From positions 84,526,627 through 84,590,626 of the forward strand of contig JBANSL010000004.1 in assembly GCA_037127255.1 (NCBI GenBank): a stretch of DNA of 64,000 bases, given 5' to 3'. The notes below the pieces were generated by a model. That model was not told the DNA's origin. It saw only the letters and a list, made by a program, of their open reading frames with translations, and searched no databases. This stretch comes from Persicaria tinctoria (Eukaryota > Streptophyta > Magnoliopsida > Caryophyllales > Polygonaceae). How positions within the stretch are numbered: position 1 is the stretch's first letter; the number at the start of each line of letters is the position of its first letter. Below, one piece after another: positions 23,701-35,740 of the stretch. A program made the translations under genes and the position numbers.

Positions 23701-25698
23701 AGAAAAGTTTGTTAATCACCCGTTGCCCTACAAAGGAAGTAGGTGATCTACTAATATATCTCCTCCATTAGCCCATGTACTGACATTCACACGACTCACA
23801 TACTGACACATTCAACCAGAATTATACATTCATTTCCATCAGCAAATGCCATTAACTTGTGAAATATGATGGAAGAGATGAGATCCTTCACCAAGGAATC
23901 AAAGATTCAACACATAAAATGATATACTTGAATCTCTTACATAATAATGGCAGTAAAAAAATAAGTAAGAAACAAAGAGAACTTCAGTAGTTCAGTAACA
24001 TGGTTATGCTTGACAATCCAGTTTACCTTTGCACAGCTGGAGCAAGGTGCATCACACTGAATCCATGTTAAATCACTCCCAGTGTCAACATCTAGAAAAT
24101 ATGATCTAGGAGGGTTGCCAATAAAAACTTTCGTAAAGTACAACCTGTATAATCGATAGGTTGCGTTAACAAGTAACCGTTGACAATTTCAGGAACACGT
24201 CAATAGACTCAATATTAATAATGCCACCATTTCAACTTTAATCATTTAAATTGGGAGATGCACATCTGACTTCTATCACATAATTCCTATTTCAAATTAA
24301 GGTAACCATGTAATGCTATCACATAGCTAATAGTACTAATTTCTCTGAGGACACTATTCACACTAAGCAGTTATATCTGTAGCCTAAACTAACAAGCTAC
24401 AGCAAGTGTCGGGCATAAGGGGCATATGAGGATCTGTCATATTGCAGGCAACATAGAGGAGTGTCCTAAGCTTCTATAATCTTATAGTGCATGGACATAT
24501 ATAAGTGAATTCTCGGTATCTGCAATGATGAATAAGCATGGAAATCATTGCTGAAGTCATCAGCTTAATAGCTTATCAGTTAAAACCTAACTACTTCACA
24601 AGTTAGTGTCAACATCTTCCTAAAGGAAGCACTGAAAAGGAAATACTATTGATGGAAAAAGGGCATGCTAATGGAGGTGGATATCTACCTAAAATTGTGC
24701 AAGGAAGATTTTGAATCATACCAAAAATGGATTACCCTATCTTCCATTCCTCTTGAGTCCTGAGTGGATGGTTAAAAATTACATTGATGGGATTCAGTCA
24801 TATCCAGTGGATGCTAATTTCTTTATAGATTATCTCAATCAGCCCATAGAAGTACAGCTATATTTACCACTCAAAAATCCTACATTGGATCGTAATTTTA
24901 CAGGGGACGCTATAAACCTCAGATCATTAGATTATCCACTCTCAATCTGATAATTGAAAAAAATAGACTTTTACCAATTACTACTCAAAATAAACTACTT
25001 GGAGATGGAGTAGGCCAAATTTGTTCCAACCCATCACGTAAGTGAGTGCAAAACTCAATTCCACTGAATCATCTTCTTCTAAGCCTTTCCTTTTTACAGA
25101 AAATTAAGTAACATCCATGAAGAATTAGGACATACCCATATGGATAGACATTGCCCTTGACAGGGAAAACCACGGAGGAAGAGTCAACTTCAGAAGCTTT
25201 AGACCCAGAAGCTAACCGATTCACCTTGTAAGGCCCAATTCTCGAACTACTACTATCCTTCATCACAAACCTCCCCAGTTTAAGCTCAATGTCACCCGTT
25301 GACTTATCCCCCGGAAACCCCAATTTAGGGTACAGCGGGAAGATGAAAGTATCCGGTTTATCACGATCGTCATCCGAATCGGAATTCCGCAAATTGAAAG
25401 GAGAGTCTGGGTAGAAAGAACTGAGCAAAACGAATGCAAAAAGAGAAAGGCCCAGAAAACCAAGCAAAGCCCTTTTTCCAGTCCCAGCGATCCGAGCCCT
25501 AAATCGAATCGGGATTTGGGGGGTTTGCGGTGGAAGTTGAATTGGCAATTCGGGTTGCGGAATTTCATAAACTGATTGAGGGGGGTCACCGGCGAATGTG
25601 TAAAAGGTGACGGTTTTGCCCATGGAAGGGTCATCCCGTGGTGGCAATGAGATTATGACTACTCCCTTCACCGGCGATTGTTCTTCCCCTGGATCCAT
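20709..25698 (-). CDS. APCB1: Aspartic protease, APCB1-like (BAG6-cleaving protease family)
   Basis: This is a pepsin-like (A1) aspartic protease. Predicted exons, in transcription order, are 25698-25136, 24144-24027, 23449-23214, 23099-22860, 22212-22059, 21965-21880, 21464-21350, 21217-21145 and 20842-20709. They join in phase to 572 aa. The N-terminus is cytosol-like and Pro-rich, with one membrane segment at about 77-95 (ALLGFLGLSLFAFVLL). Catalytic Asp208 lies in VDTGSDLTW and Asp418 in FDSGSSYTYF. CDAPCSSCAK, YADHSSSMGIL and KTDGILGLSRSEVSLPAQL are family landmarks. The order and wording match Arabidopsis APCB1 (At1g49050, about 583 aa), which cleaves the co-chaperone BAG6 in autophagy and defence. 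The start at 25698 is preferred over an in-frame ATG at 25806 because family members start MD near this point. Orthology is inference. Confidence 0.92.
22587..22636. repeat. 24-bp tandem duplication in protease intron 4
   Basis: The phrase GGAACTGCATGACATG plus the following AAATTTCA occurs twice head to tail within the intron between exons 4 and 5. It is a small local duplication with no sign of function. Confidence 0.6.
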
Positions 25699-25904
25699 CG
25701 TTGCTCTCTCTCTGAGTCCTCCGATGATCCGGAAAAAGATGAACGATTTGTATCCAGAGGGAAGCAGGAAGGAGGCACTGGCTTCCGGGAAACTTCGTTG
25801 GGTCAACGGAAGTCTCAGTCATTTTTCGAAGTCTTTGAGGCGCGGCCCGTTGATTGGGACAACCAAGGTGAATTCTGCAAGTTACTCGTTCACCTTGAAA
25901 ATTA

Positions 25905-25960
25905 TTAGGGTGTGTTTGGATTACACCAAAAAAAAAAGGGTGTGTTTGGATTTTTTTTTT
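25905..25960. repeat. Fragments of Harbinger-like MITE terminus
   Basis: GGGTGTGTTTGGATT occurs twice within 50 bp, upstream of the protease gene. It matches the terminus of the intact MITE at 56173. The remaining element is missing or degraded. Confidence 0.5.
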
Positions 25961-26186
25961 AGTTACAAAGAGTCCGGGAAAATAAAACAGAAATAAAAGG
26001 CGCAACAACATACTGCTATTTGCACTATACTAAAAGAATTTGCTCAAAATTTAGATCACTTTACTTTTTAATGAGTTTTTTAAAGGGTGATTTTGGTAGA
26101 TGGCCCTTTTTGAATGTTTAATTAGGTACTTAGACTCCAAATTAATTTAATTAGTTTTATGTAGACCCCTTCCTAATATAGTGGAA

Positions 26187-26245
26187 TGGTCAATGGTCAA
26201 CCGTTTGACCATTGACTGGTCAACGTTGACCGTTGACCAACCCAT
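26187..26245. promoter_or_regulatory. W-box cluster upstream of the protease gene
   Basis: Seven TTGAC or GTCAA cores, the binding core of WRKY factors, lie within about 55 bp in alternating orientations, partly as palindromes. The cluster is roughly 500 bp upstream of the protease start codon, whose family member APCB1 acts in defence. The cores may come from a repeat element, because a GTTGACC also occurs in the related repeat at about 31100. A regulatory role is inference. Confidence 0.35.
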
Positions 26246-29200
26246 TTGGATTTTTTTTAGTTATGCCATATTTTACCGTTTTGATGCCAAAATTTTATTA
26301 TACTAGTTTGATTACCCGCGATCTTCGCGGTTTTTTCATAACTTTTATCTATATAAAATAAATTTTAATTAATAAAAATAATTTTGAAAATATATAAATC
26401 TCACGCATGTTTATTTGTGCATATATATATAAATATCATATGAATTTTTTATAAATAAGGTATTTTAATTAATTATCTTATAACAATGTGTGTGTATATA
26501 TATGTTACGATTATGAAAGGCTATAAAATAAAATTAGGCTAAATATTTAATAAATAGATTGTAAAGCCTGCTTATTCTAATTAAATATTTAGTTGTACAC
26601 ATGATCAAACATTCATATACATGTGAAAGAAAAGAAAATATTTTGTTTATATTCGAACAAAACATAGTTACATAAAATTAATTATTAATATACAAAAATT
26701 GAAGCTATAATCATATTAGTGTTATAAACGTTGACTTTTATATTCACGCAATTTGCAATTAAATATACTTTATTATTATTTGTTTAAACCTTATACAGAA
26801 TTGATACGTAAAAATAATCTTATCTTTATTAATATCTTTGTTACTATTGCCACCTCTTAAAGTTTGTTTACTATTTTAATCATGCTAATTTATTTTTTCT
26901 ACCAATTTATTAGAAATTAGATTTTTATGGTATGGCTCAATTCAATTTGAGGATATAGATCGGTCCGTGAATAACCACCACCCAAACCCGGTTATTGGAA
27001 TTTGATTTCACACATTTTTTACTCTCTCCGGGTTAAGATAGATTTGTTATAAATTTATTTTCATCAAATAATCCCGTTAATATTTTTATAAATAATATCA
27101 ATGTATTTATTTTTATTTTTAAAGATATGGATAAAACTAAGCTAACCTTTTTCATATAAATTAATCTAATCTAGATTTTTTCTAGATAAAATATTTATAA
27201 AATAACTTAAGGTAATAAGATATCATTGATGTGGCTTAACCGCTTAAGTGAAATCTAATCAATTTTTTTTTTATGAAAACCACAAGTTTATAATAATCAG
27301 TGCAATACTTATATATTATTACCGTAGTATCACCGTAGTATTTAGAATTAATGTGAAATCATTCAAACTATATACATTATCGATCACCGTAGTACTTAAA
27401 TTGTTCAAACCAATAAAATTAATGTGAAATCATTCAAACTTATAAGATACTAGGGTGGCAGGCCCGTGCTACGCCCGGGACATAATTTTATATCAAATAA
27501 ATGAGTGATATTATAATTGGTGAATAACATAGAAATTAACATGACATAAATTTTATAATATGATTATCAAATATAAAACTTATTTAGCAATTTTTAAGCA
27601 TATTTTTTTAATTACTCATTTTTATTAGCATAAGTTACAATTGGTAAAATATTTAAATATATGCACTTTCTTAAACTTATAATATTCTTTTTTTAAATTA
27701 AGCATAACAATTGGTTCAATCGAGAAGTTTCTTGTATGGTGAAACTTTTATTGCATGTATTTTTTTATTTAATGATTAATATTTTTATAGGAAGACATTT
27801 AAAAAAAACTAATAATATTCTATCGATTTTCAAAATAAAAATAGCATCTTAATTTATAACAATTAAAAAAGATCAAAATGAACTCTTTAAATATAATTAA
27901 CCTTACTTATAAAGAAGTTAAAGAAAAATAAATATTATGTAGGTATAAATTTTTTAATTATGATAAAATTAAACAATAGAAAGAATAGATAAGCACATCA
28001 AATCCAATGCTAAATAATAGAGCAACAACATATTGATTAATCAATGAATGAAAATCGAAGAGGGAAAAAAAAATTCTTATGGGTCATCGAATGATCAAGG
28101 GAAGATATATATAATATAGCTGTCCCTGAATAATCTGCAAAATAAAAGATAAGAATAAAATTTAGAAAAATAACTATGATATAGGCATAAAATGTTGAAT
28201 TGTGATTGATAAAAAATAAAAAAAATATATCAACATATCAAATCCAAATGCTACGTATATATGAGAAAGTAGGACATTAAAAAAAAATCATTCTTTGGTA
28301 CATGAAATGTAAATGGTGGTGCTCAAGTTAATGAAGGCATTTAGTGGATAAAAGATTTATAAGTTACAGTCATGATTAGAAAACGAAAGGTGTTCTATTT
28401 TTTTTTTTTAGAACAAAAGGTGTTCTATTTTCAATTCTACCTATTCACTATTAATTAGTTTCAAATTTTTTATTACACATTAATTTTAATAACTAAAATG
28501 TGGAGTGTTAAAAAATTGTCAGACCTTATAGTCTTAAAGACTTCCGCCTCCTAAATCTCTCCAAAGAGTTCATGAGATATATCTGAACATGATAGATATA
28601 TGAGTTTTACTACAAACCCAATTCCTTTATAAGTCCATAATTCAACTTCAAACTTATTTTTGTTCATGAAATGTCACACATATATACTACTTAGTTTATA
28701 GCAAAAATCTATCATGTTCACATATCTATTTTAATCTAATTGTTGAATCAAGTAGTCAGCCATCACAACTTCATCCGCTCTTAATAAAACACATTTTAGA
28801 AATAAAGACATGCGCAACAAATAATAAGCATAAAAATCTCTTATAATCTTTGACAAACTCATTTGCACTACTTTCTCATCATGATCTCTACTGAGCTCTC
28901 TCCGCGGTGCCCTCTATCATCTTCCTCCGTTGCAATGTTAACTAAATTAAAATAGATCTCAACATACATTTTTTTAGATTGTACAATAACAATTATAAAA
29001 ACACAAAAGAAAGAAACATGTGAGGGTACTATATGACCAAATATATATTGTACATATGTGAACAAATTTGAGAAACTACTTAAAAAAAATATTTAGATGA
29101 ACAAACTTTTTGAAAAAAGATAATCTCACCAATTTGATCACATATCATGCTAGAAAATGTCAAGAGTGTGGGCCTTTGACCTTTCTTCAAGCATTCTTAC

Positions 29201-29596
29201 CTTGGTATAGGTTGATATGGTTGGCAATCAAATAGAACCGGCCTATAATTTACCAAAAAAAACAATATTACTACGAAAAACAAAAAACAAAGGGCAATAG
29301 CAGAGAGTCAACCACCAATTGCGATGTGAACGCAAACTGCATTCGGGTGCTTCATTAAATCAAAATGGGTACCCGGTGCTTCATTTTTACATCAACATAC
29401 AATTTAGTTACAAAAATTGCTAAAAATGGGATTTAATTAAATCAAAATTCTATTCACCATTCTTCTAAGCTTTTGTGTGTTCTTAATTTGTCTGTTCCTC
29501 TAAAATATCGATCACCTCCCTTTCCTACATCGATATCTTTATATATGCTATCGTGTGGCCATTTAATTAGGAGTAAAATGGCATAGAAACTACAAA

Positions 29597-29995
29597 GACA
29601 TCTAAATTTGACATTTAATAAAAAAAAAAGAATTTCAAAAGTTATAACGGTAAAAATTAATGATGTGATAACCATGCAATTAATATTGTACATTCAAAAT
29701 TAAATTATATTTATCATATATCGAAGCAAATAAATTATAAAGGATGACATCTAATTTGACATTTAATTAAAAGAAAGAATTCCAAAAGTTATAACGGCAA
29801 AAATTTATGATGTGATAACCATACAATTAGTATTATACATTAAAAATTAAATTATATATATTTATCATATATCCAAGCAAAGAAATTGTAAAGGTTGACA
29901 TCTAATTTGACATTTAATTAAAAAAAGAATTCCAAAAGTTATAACGGTAAAAATTAATGATGTGATAACCATACAATTAATAATATTATACATAC
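29597..29995. repeat. 150-bp tandem repeat inside Helitron, 2.7 copies
   Basis: Three consecutive units start near 29597, 29746 and 29897 with GACATCTAA and ATTTGACATTTAAT. Each contains AAAAGTTATAACGG and TGATGTGATAACCAT. The period is 149-151 bp and the third copy is incomplete. Copies differ by a few per cent, so the array is not very recent. Confidence 0.75.
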
Positions 29996-30249
29996 ACTAT
30001 TATATACTACGTACTCCATATCATATATTATAAATTTAATGACCACATTGAATCGACAATTTATTAAATTGATTAAAAAAAATGAACATTATATTACATA
30101 TATAAATTTAATGCCCAAAAAAATAATAAAAGATGTAATTACACATAACATGAAAATTTATTATTATATTCAATTTTAAAAAATTACACATAACAAACAT
30201 GAAAATTTTAAGAGGAAATAAAATTTTTGCAAAATGTGATTTGAATGTA

Positions 30250-30325
30250 TCTAATGGGATTTGAACTCAAGACCTCATGTATTCTAAACAATTCTCCTAA
30301 CCATTGAGCTATATAAGTATTTTTG
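30250..30325 (-). repeat. tRNA-like (SINE-derived) segment
   Basis: On the minus strand the segment has an A-box-like TAGCTCAATGGTTAG and a B-box-like GAGTTCAAATCCC at tRNA-like spacing. The acceptor and T stems do not pair well, so it is read as a tRNA-derived SINE head and not as a working tRNA gene. Confidence 0.5.
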
Positions 30326-30999
30326 ACATTTTATAGAATAGAAACAAAAAAAGTATAAAAGATGAATCATTAAATGAATGGACATTAAATTGGAGGTGAA
30401 CACAACTTTTTATGTATTATATATTGTCACCGTAGTATTTAAATTAATGTGAAATCTTATCAAATATTTAAGTTAAAGAATAGTGCAATGGTTATATAAT
30501 ATCACCGTAGTATTTAAACTAAAAATAATTGATATATAAAAATAATTTAAATACTTCACATTAATTTGAAAAAAATATATTAAAAAGATCGTGTAGTAAA
30601 TTAAGATACGGATGAAAAAAATTATATTAAAAATAAGTTATTATATTAAAAAGATTATTTCTTAGATGTGGAGTATAAAGATAAGTTTTCTAAATAAGAT
30701 TGCTAGATAAAATATTTATAAAATAACTTAAGGAAAAATGATAAGATTTGTAAGATATGAGGTTGAATATTTATACTAAAAATTAATTTAATCATTAATT
30801 AAAATTGACATGTAGGATGCCACAGGGATAAATAGATAGGATTATCGTCTAACGCGGCTTAAATTTATTGGTTCATCATTAATTGACGTGTCAAAAAAAT
30901 CTGGTCAGAATGCACCAGAAAAAGACACGTAAGCGAATCGCACCAGAACCCGCCACATAGGATTTCCACGCCTCTGTTTTAGTATTATATATTGATTTT

Positions 31000-31600
31000 A
31001 TTTTCACTTTGATTCCACTTTTCTAATGAAATGATTGGATGACACTTTTTAATGTCACTTTTTTTAAACCTTGATGACATTTTTTGTTTACTGTAATGTC
31101 ACGTTGACCATTGATGCCATTTTTTTTACTGTTAACGACTGATGCCACTTTTTTTATGTCAATTTTTTTATGATATTTTTTTACCGTGATGCCATATTTT
31201 TGATGATATTTTTTCAAAGTAGTATTTTGATGATATTTTTTCGAAGTAGTATTTTGATGACATTTTTTTCCTTTGATGTGATACAACTTTTTCAAAATGG
31301 TGTTTTGATGTCATTTTTATAATGTAATTATTTGATGCCATTTTTTTTAATCAAATCGATTGATGCCACATGTTTTTAATTTAATCAATGGTATGTCGGT
31401 TTATTTTCATCGATTATACTTTCATTCACTGATGACACGTTTGTGATTACACTTCATTGATGCAATCACTTGTGGTGACATATTCATTAAATTTTTTATT
31501 CATGGATGACATTTGTTATTACGCTTCATTAATCACAATTGTTTATGGTGACAACTTTATATAATTAATGACATAAGAGCTTAAAACGTGGAATCAAAAT
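31000..31600. repeat. Degenerate TGATGCCATTTT repeat region
   Basis: More than ten spaced copies of TGATGCCATTTTTT or TGATGACATTTTTT variants occur at irregular 25-40 bp intervals. The same word appears at 26275-26295 on the other side of the Helitron block, so the Helitrons probably split one older repeat. The minus-strand frame through it (KKYHQNTT-like) is low-complexity and not a gene. Confidence 0.5.
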
Positions 31601-32685
31601 ATTGTCACCTTATTGTACATATAAAAATACAAAGTCTTTGAAACTACGACATTAATATTGGTTGTATACGTAAAAACACCTATTATAACATGTCATCAAC
31701 TAAAAAAAATGCATCAATGTAAGTAATATAATGCAGAATCAATAAAATCAATACAAGGTGTCATAACCATCCAAGAATTATATACAACATTTCTAAAGAT
31801 TCCACCTTCTTAAAAGTGGCATCAAAGTAGTTGCTAAGAGCATAACTCTTCTTCATTTCCATCTCTTCATTTTCATATTGGTGGGCATCAATCTCCTTGT
31901 CGGACTCAAAATAGTTTCATGGAATCTACACAAATTTGTCCCAAATGCAAGCATCAAACTTGTCCCAATCCCAAAAGCCTAAATTACAACTCACAAATTC
32001 CATGAATCCACATAGCTGCAGAAAAAATAATATATAGTCCAAAATGCATAAATTGGTTCACAAAGTCAGTTTGTCATCTCCTTCATTATTTCACAAGGAC
32101 ATCTTGGATTCAGTAGCTAATCAGACCCAAAAGCAACTATATTGGGCCTATTAATGTTACAAGATTGACCAAAGCACACATCAAAGATGCAAGCTAGCAC
32201 TATGAAGTTATTAAACAAAAAAATTGATGCATCCATATAACAATATGTTGGCCGAAAAGTGTAAAATTAAGTTGATCATGAAGCAAACTAGATGTGAAGT
32301 GGAGATGAGAAATACCATAAAGAGAAGTTGGTCGGCTTAACTGACATCAAACAGTTAAAATATGTTTGTACATGCTCAAACATACACAATGGTCCAGGAT
32401 AGTTCCCAATTGATTAGGCTAGGTGCTTAATTAGGATTGTTATTGTAGTTGAATCCTTACTTGTACTATTGGTGGTTGACTGGTTGCAAACAAGTACACA
32501 TCATCTAGTGGATAGATTAATGCATTTATTTTGAGCAATATATTCAAGTTTTGCAGTCTTGATGACAAAACTTACTTGAAAAAGCTCAATGGCAGCGCCG
32601 ACATGTCCTTCTTTGAGCTTCTCCATGGGCCCCATGACCAATTCTCTATTGGCTTCTCTCCTCCTAAACAATCACAACACAAAAA
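31601..32685. other. Intergenic sequence flanking Copia insertion
   Basis: No complete gene is visible. A minus-strand segment at 32567-32664 is open and bounded by AG and GTAAG-like signals. It could be a decayed exon, but no family was recognised. Confidence 0.3.
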
Positions 32686-34380
32686 GTCACTATTAGGATA
32701 TAATATTAGTCAGGATATATTTCTATCCTTTTGTATCTTTGTATATCTTTCCATATCCGCTGTGCATATCCAATAGGCCTTGGAGCCCAAGCATTGTATC
32801 TATATATTCATTCCAAGTCAATGAAAGAAATCAAGAATCACAATTATCAAATCATATTGATTGTTTACATGTTATTTTACCCATCTACTTGCTTTGTGAA
32901 GGACATGCAGGGCCACACCCTCCTCAAAGGAATCGTTGAGAACGGGCTTTACCATCTCCAACCACCTGATCCATCTCGGCCACCCCATCAAGCCTTTCTT
33001 GGAGAAAAGACAAGCCTTCAAACATGGCATGAGCGTCTTGGTCATCCGCATGAGTCTGTTTTCCGTCGTCTAGTATCTAGATTTCAATTACCAGTGTCTT
33101 TGAATAATCTCAAAAGAGTTTGTGAGTCCTGTCAACTTGGGAAGAGTCATCGACTCCCTCTCAATAGTCCACATGAGTCCAGTCAGATACCTCGCTATTC
33201 ATTCGGCGTCAGGGGTCATCCACTCTCCTCGTCTTGGTCTATGTTGATGACCTCATTGTCACTGGATCTGTGCCTGCAGAGATTGATACATTCATTAGGC
33301 TTCTCAATCAGACGTTCTCTTTGCGCGACTTAGGTGACCTTCACTACTTTCTCGGCATTGAACTAAGCCGCCAATCAAATCAGATCGTCCTCTCTCAGCA
33401 GAAGTATATTCGCGATCTTCTCTTGCGAAGTAAAATGCAAGATGCTCGCCCCATTTCGTCTCCTGCTGAGCCGGCCTCTCGGTTAGTTCGTGACGGTGAT
33501 CCTCACTCGGATCCACACCTCTACAGGAGCATTGTTGGTGCCCTTCAGTATGCCACCATCACTCGGCCGGAAATTTCGTATGCTGTCAACCGGGTTTGTC
33601 AGTTCATGCACTCCCCTACTGAGGTTCATTGGTCAGCTGTTAAGCGGATCCTTCGCTACTTGAAAGGTACTCTTTCCTCTGGCCCTGTCCTTCGTCCCCT
33701 TACTGACAGTCGTCTTGTGGCCTTCTCTGATGCCGGTTGGGCATCTGATGGTGATGACTGTCGCTCTCAGCATGGGTTTGCCATCTACTATGGTGGTAAT
33801 CTTATCAGCTGGGCATCTAAGAAGCAAAATGTTGTCGCCAAATCCAGTACGGAAGCTGAATACAGGGCCATTGCCTTCGCCGCTACAGAACTCATTTGGA
33901 TTCAACAATTGCTGTCTGAATTGCGAGCTCCAGCTGTTCGGCCTCCCATAGTTTTGTGTGACAATTTGAGTGCAACCTACATGTCCGCCAATCCAGTTTT
34001 CCATCAGCGGTCTAAACACATCAAGATTGATTACTACTTTGTTCGCGAGCAAGTTGAGGATGGCTCTCTGATTGTTCGTCATGTCCGCGGTCAGGATCAG
34101 ATTGCTGACATCTTCACCAAGGCGGTCGGTACGGCTCGTTTCCTCTCCCTGCGCTCCAAGCTCCATGTTCGTGACCCTCCATGAGCTTGCGGGGGGTATT
34201 AGGATATAATATTAGTCAGGATATATTTCTATCCTTTTGTATCTTTGTATATCTTTCCATATCCGCTGTGCATATCCAATAGGCCTTGGAGCCCAAGCAT
34301 TGTATCTATATATTCATTCCAAGTCAATGAAAGAAATCAAGAATCACAATTATCAAACCCTATTGATTGTTTACAGTCAC
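32686..34380 (+). mobile_element. Internally deleted Copia retrotransposon with intact LTRs
   Basis: LTRs at 32691-32869 and 34197-34375 are both 179 bp and differ at only two positions by eye. Both end TGTTTACA. The 5-bp target duplication GTCAC (32686-32690 and 34376-34380) is perfect, and a polypurine run GCGGGGGG precedes the 3' LTR. The start TATTAGG is unusual in not being TG. The interior is only 1,327 bp and lacks gag, most of integrase and the N-terminal part of reverse transcriptase. Confidence 0.9.
32881..34184 (+). pseudogene. Deleted Copia polyprotein (GAG-pre-integrase joined to RT/RNase H)
   Basis: The first part reads WHERLGHPHESVFRRL and CESCQLGKSH, the GAG-pre-integrase zinc (HHCC) motif, up to about 33200. 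The sequence then jumps to VYVDDLIVTGS, the catalytic YVDD box of copia reverse transcriptase (33236). It continues without stops through SWASKKQNVVAKSSTEAEYR to ADIFTKAV and a stop at 34182. The two parts are in different frames, so the junction near 33210 is an internal deletion that also broke the frame. The element would need another copy's proteins to move. Confidence 0.88.
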
Positions 34381-35740
34381 CAACAAATTAAATAGAGAAC
34401 ATGTAGTTACAAAACTTAATATAGCATCAATCCATCAGTGACACCTCAAACAACTTCATGCCCTCCCAAGAATGGACCATACAGTAATAATGCAAGCATA
34501 GGTACAAAATTAAAATTGTAGATTCTAACCATGTCACAGCACAATTCCGACATTTTTGCCCCAAATCGAACCCTAAATCCATAAAACAAATTGTAGATTC
34601 TAACCAAAAAATCAAAATTGAACACAATAAGATGTCAATAAACTAAAAACATCATTAAATAGGTACAAAATTGAGTTGAGAGGTCCAAAAATTACATATA
34701 GGAAGCCATGGTTAGAAGGGGTGGTACCAGAAACCAAGGGGCCTCAGTGTCCATGGATTTCTTTGCCGAATCCATCGTCGATGTCGCCATATCTGAGAGT
34801 CGTCGGTGTCTTCGAATCAGCGGAGCCTTTCAGGGATTCAATCGGTGTGGGGAGCGGTCACCATTGACGAAGAGAAAGAGAGCTCGAGAGGGAAAGAGAA
34901 CGCGAGAGCGAGAGAGAACGAGGGCCAGGGGAGCGGAGGTGGGTACATGGACCTAATTGTGTTTTGGGGAGAGGCGACGCGGCCAATTTAATTTTATTAG
35001 GGTCTAATTACTTAATCACATTTCACAAAAGGTTTATTTTACCAAATTCTCTTTTTTTTAAAAGGCTAAAAAAATATAAAATATCATTTTTTATTTTTTT
35101 ACAAATAAATTTCATACTCATTGCTAATTGATAAATTTATTTAAAAAATATATAAATAAATAATAATTTATAAAGTTTTTAACTTTTTAGAAAGCATGAT
35201 GAAAGAAGATATGAATTTTAAGACGAATGGAATATTAAGTTGATATTATAATTATAATTTATAAGTCTATATTTTTTTGTTATAAGATGAAGATTTTGAT
35301 AAGGTCGTGCCTATTAAAAAACCACTCAAGTATGGGTGTGTATGGTAAACAAAAAAAAATAGTTAAAAATTAATCATTTGTGAGTATTTATTTTTTAAAC
35401 AGCTTTTTTGGTTGTTTGGAGGACCAAAATGAACAAAAACGTGTTAAAATTTTGTGTTAAAAATAAGCTCAAAAATGAAGGTTATTTGGGTGTTTATTTA
35501 GGTGTTTATTTTCCCATATATCTTATTTGGTTTGAAAGTACCACAATATCCCTAATAACAACCAAATAAACACCGCTTTTTACAAATAACTTGTTTTTCT
35601 CCCCATACGGAGATTATCTTGTTGTTTAAATATTTTTTACCAACAGTTTATAAATTTTACCATGTTTATAATTTTAGCCTGTTTATTAACTCCGTCTCAT
35701 ACGAACCCTATATGAGAATACAAATTTTTGAGTCGGAGAG
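34381..35740. other. Intergenic; possible first exon on the minus strand
   Basis: Minus-strand ATG at 34790 opens a 32-codon frame (MATSTMDSAKKSMDTEAPWF and on) that reaches a stop or GTAATT splice-donor-like site at 34694. It is preceded by a CT-rich leader (34865-34925). This looks like a gene 5' end, but no continuation was recognised. Beyond 35000 the region is AT-rich. Confidence 0.3.

Larger units (their letters stand above)
27450..30425 (-). mobile_element. Helitron (inner, probably nested), minus strand
   Basis: A second 3' end on the minus strand begins at 27450: a hairpin around GCCCGTGCTACG, then a short spacer, CTAG and the target T. A degraded 5' end (ATTATATATTG on the plus strand) lies near 30425, and typical outer-element sequence resumes beyond it. 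An alternative is that this end pairs with the 5' end at 30995 and the one at 26303 is a fragment. Confidence 0.45.
26303..30995 (-). mobile_element. Helitron (outer), minus strand
   Basis: On the minus strand the 3' end at 26303 is a hairpin (CCGCG, loop AAGAT, CGCGG) followed after a spacer by CTAG and T. A Helitron-like 5' end, TC then AATATATAATACTAAAACAG, lies at about 30995 preceded by A. Shared words in the left part (27160-27449) and the right part (30420-30740), such as TAGATAAAATATTTATAAAA, support one element. No Rep/helicase coding was seen, so it is non-autonomous. Pairing of these two ends is inferred. Confidence 0.5.

Noticed and set aside
25699..25806. Upstream in-frame extension of the protease
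   Set aside because: The extra 36 residues do not resemble the family N-terminus, which begins MD shortly before the Pro-rich region. The internal ATG at 25698 is preferred.
30250..30325. Possible tRNA gene on the minus strand
   Set aside because: Pol III boxes are present but the acceptor and T stems do not pair, so it is a SINE-type remnant.
31023..31295. 90-aa Lys/His-rich ORF on the minus strand
   Set aside because: It is a translation of the degenerate TGATGCCATTTT repeat and low in complexity.
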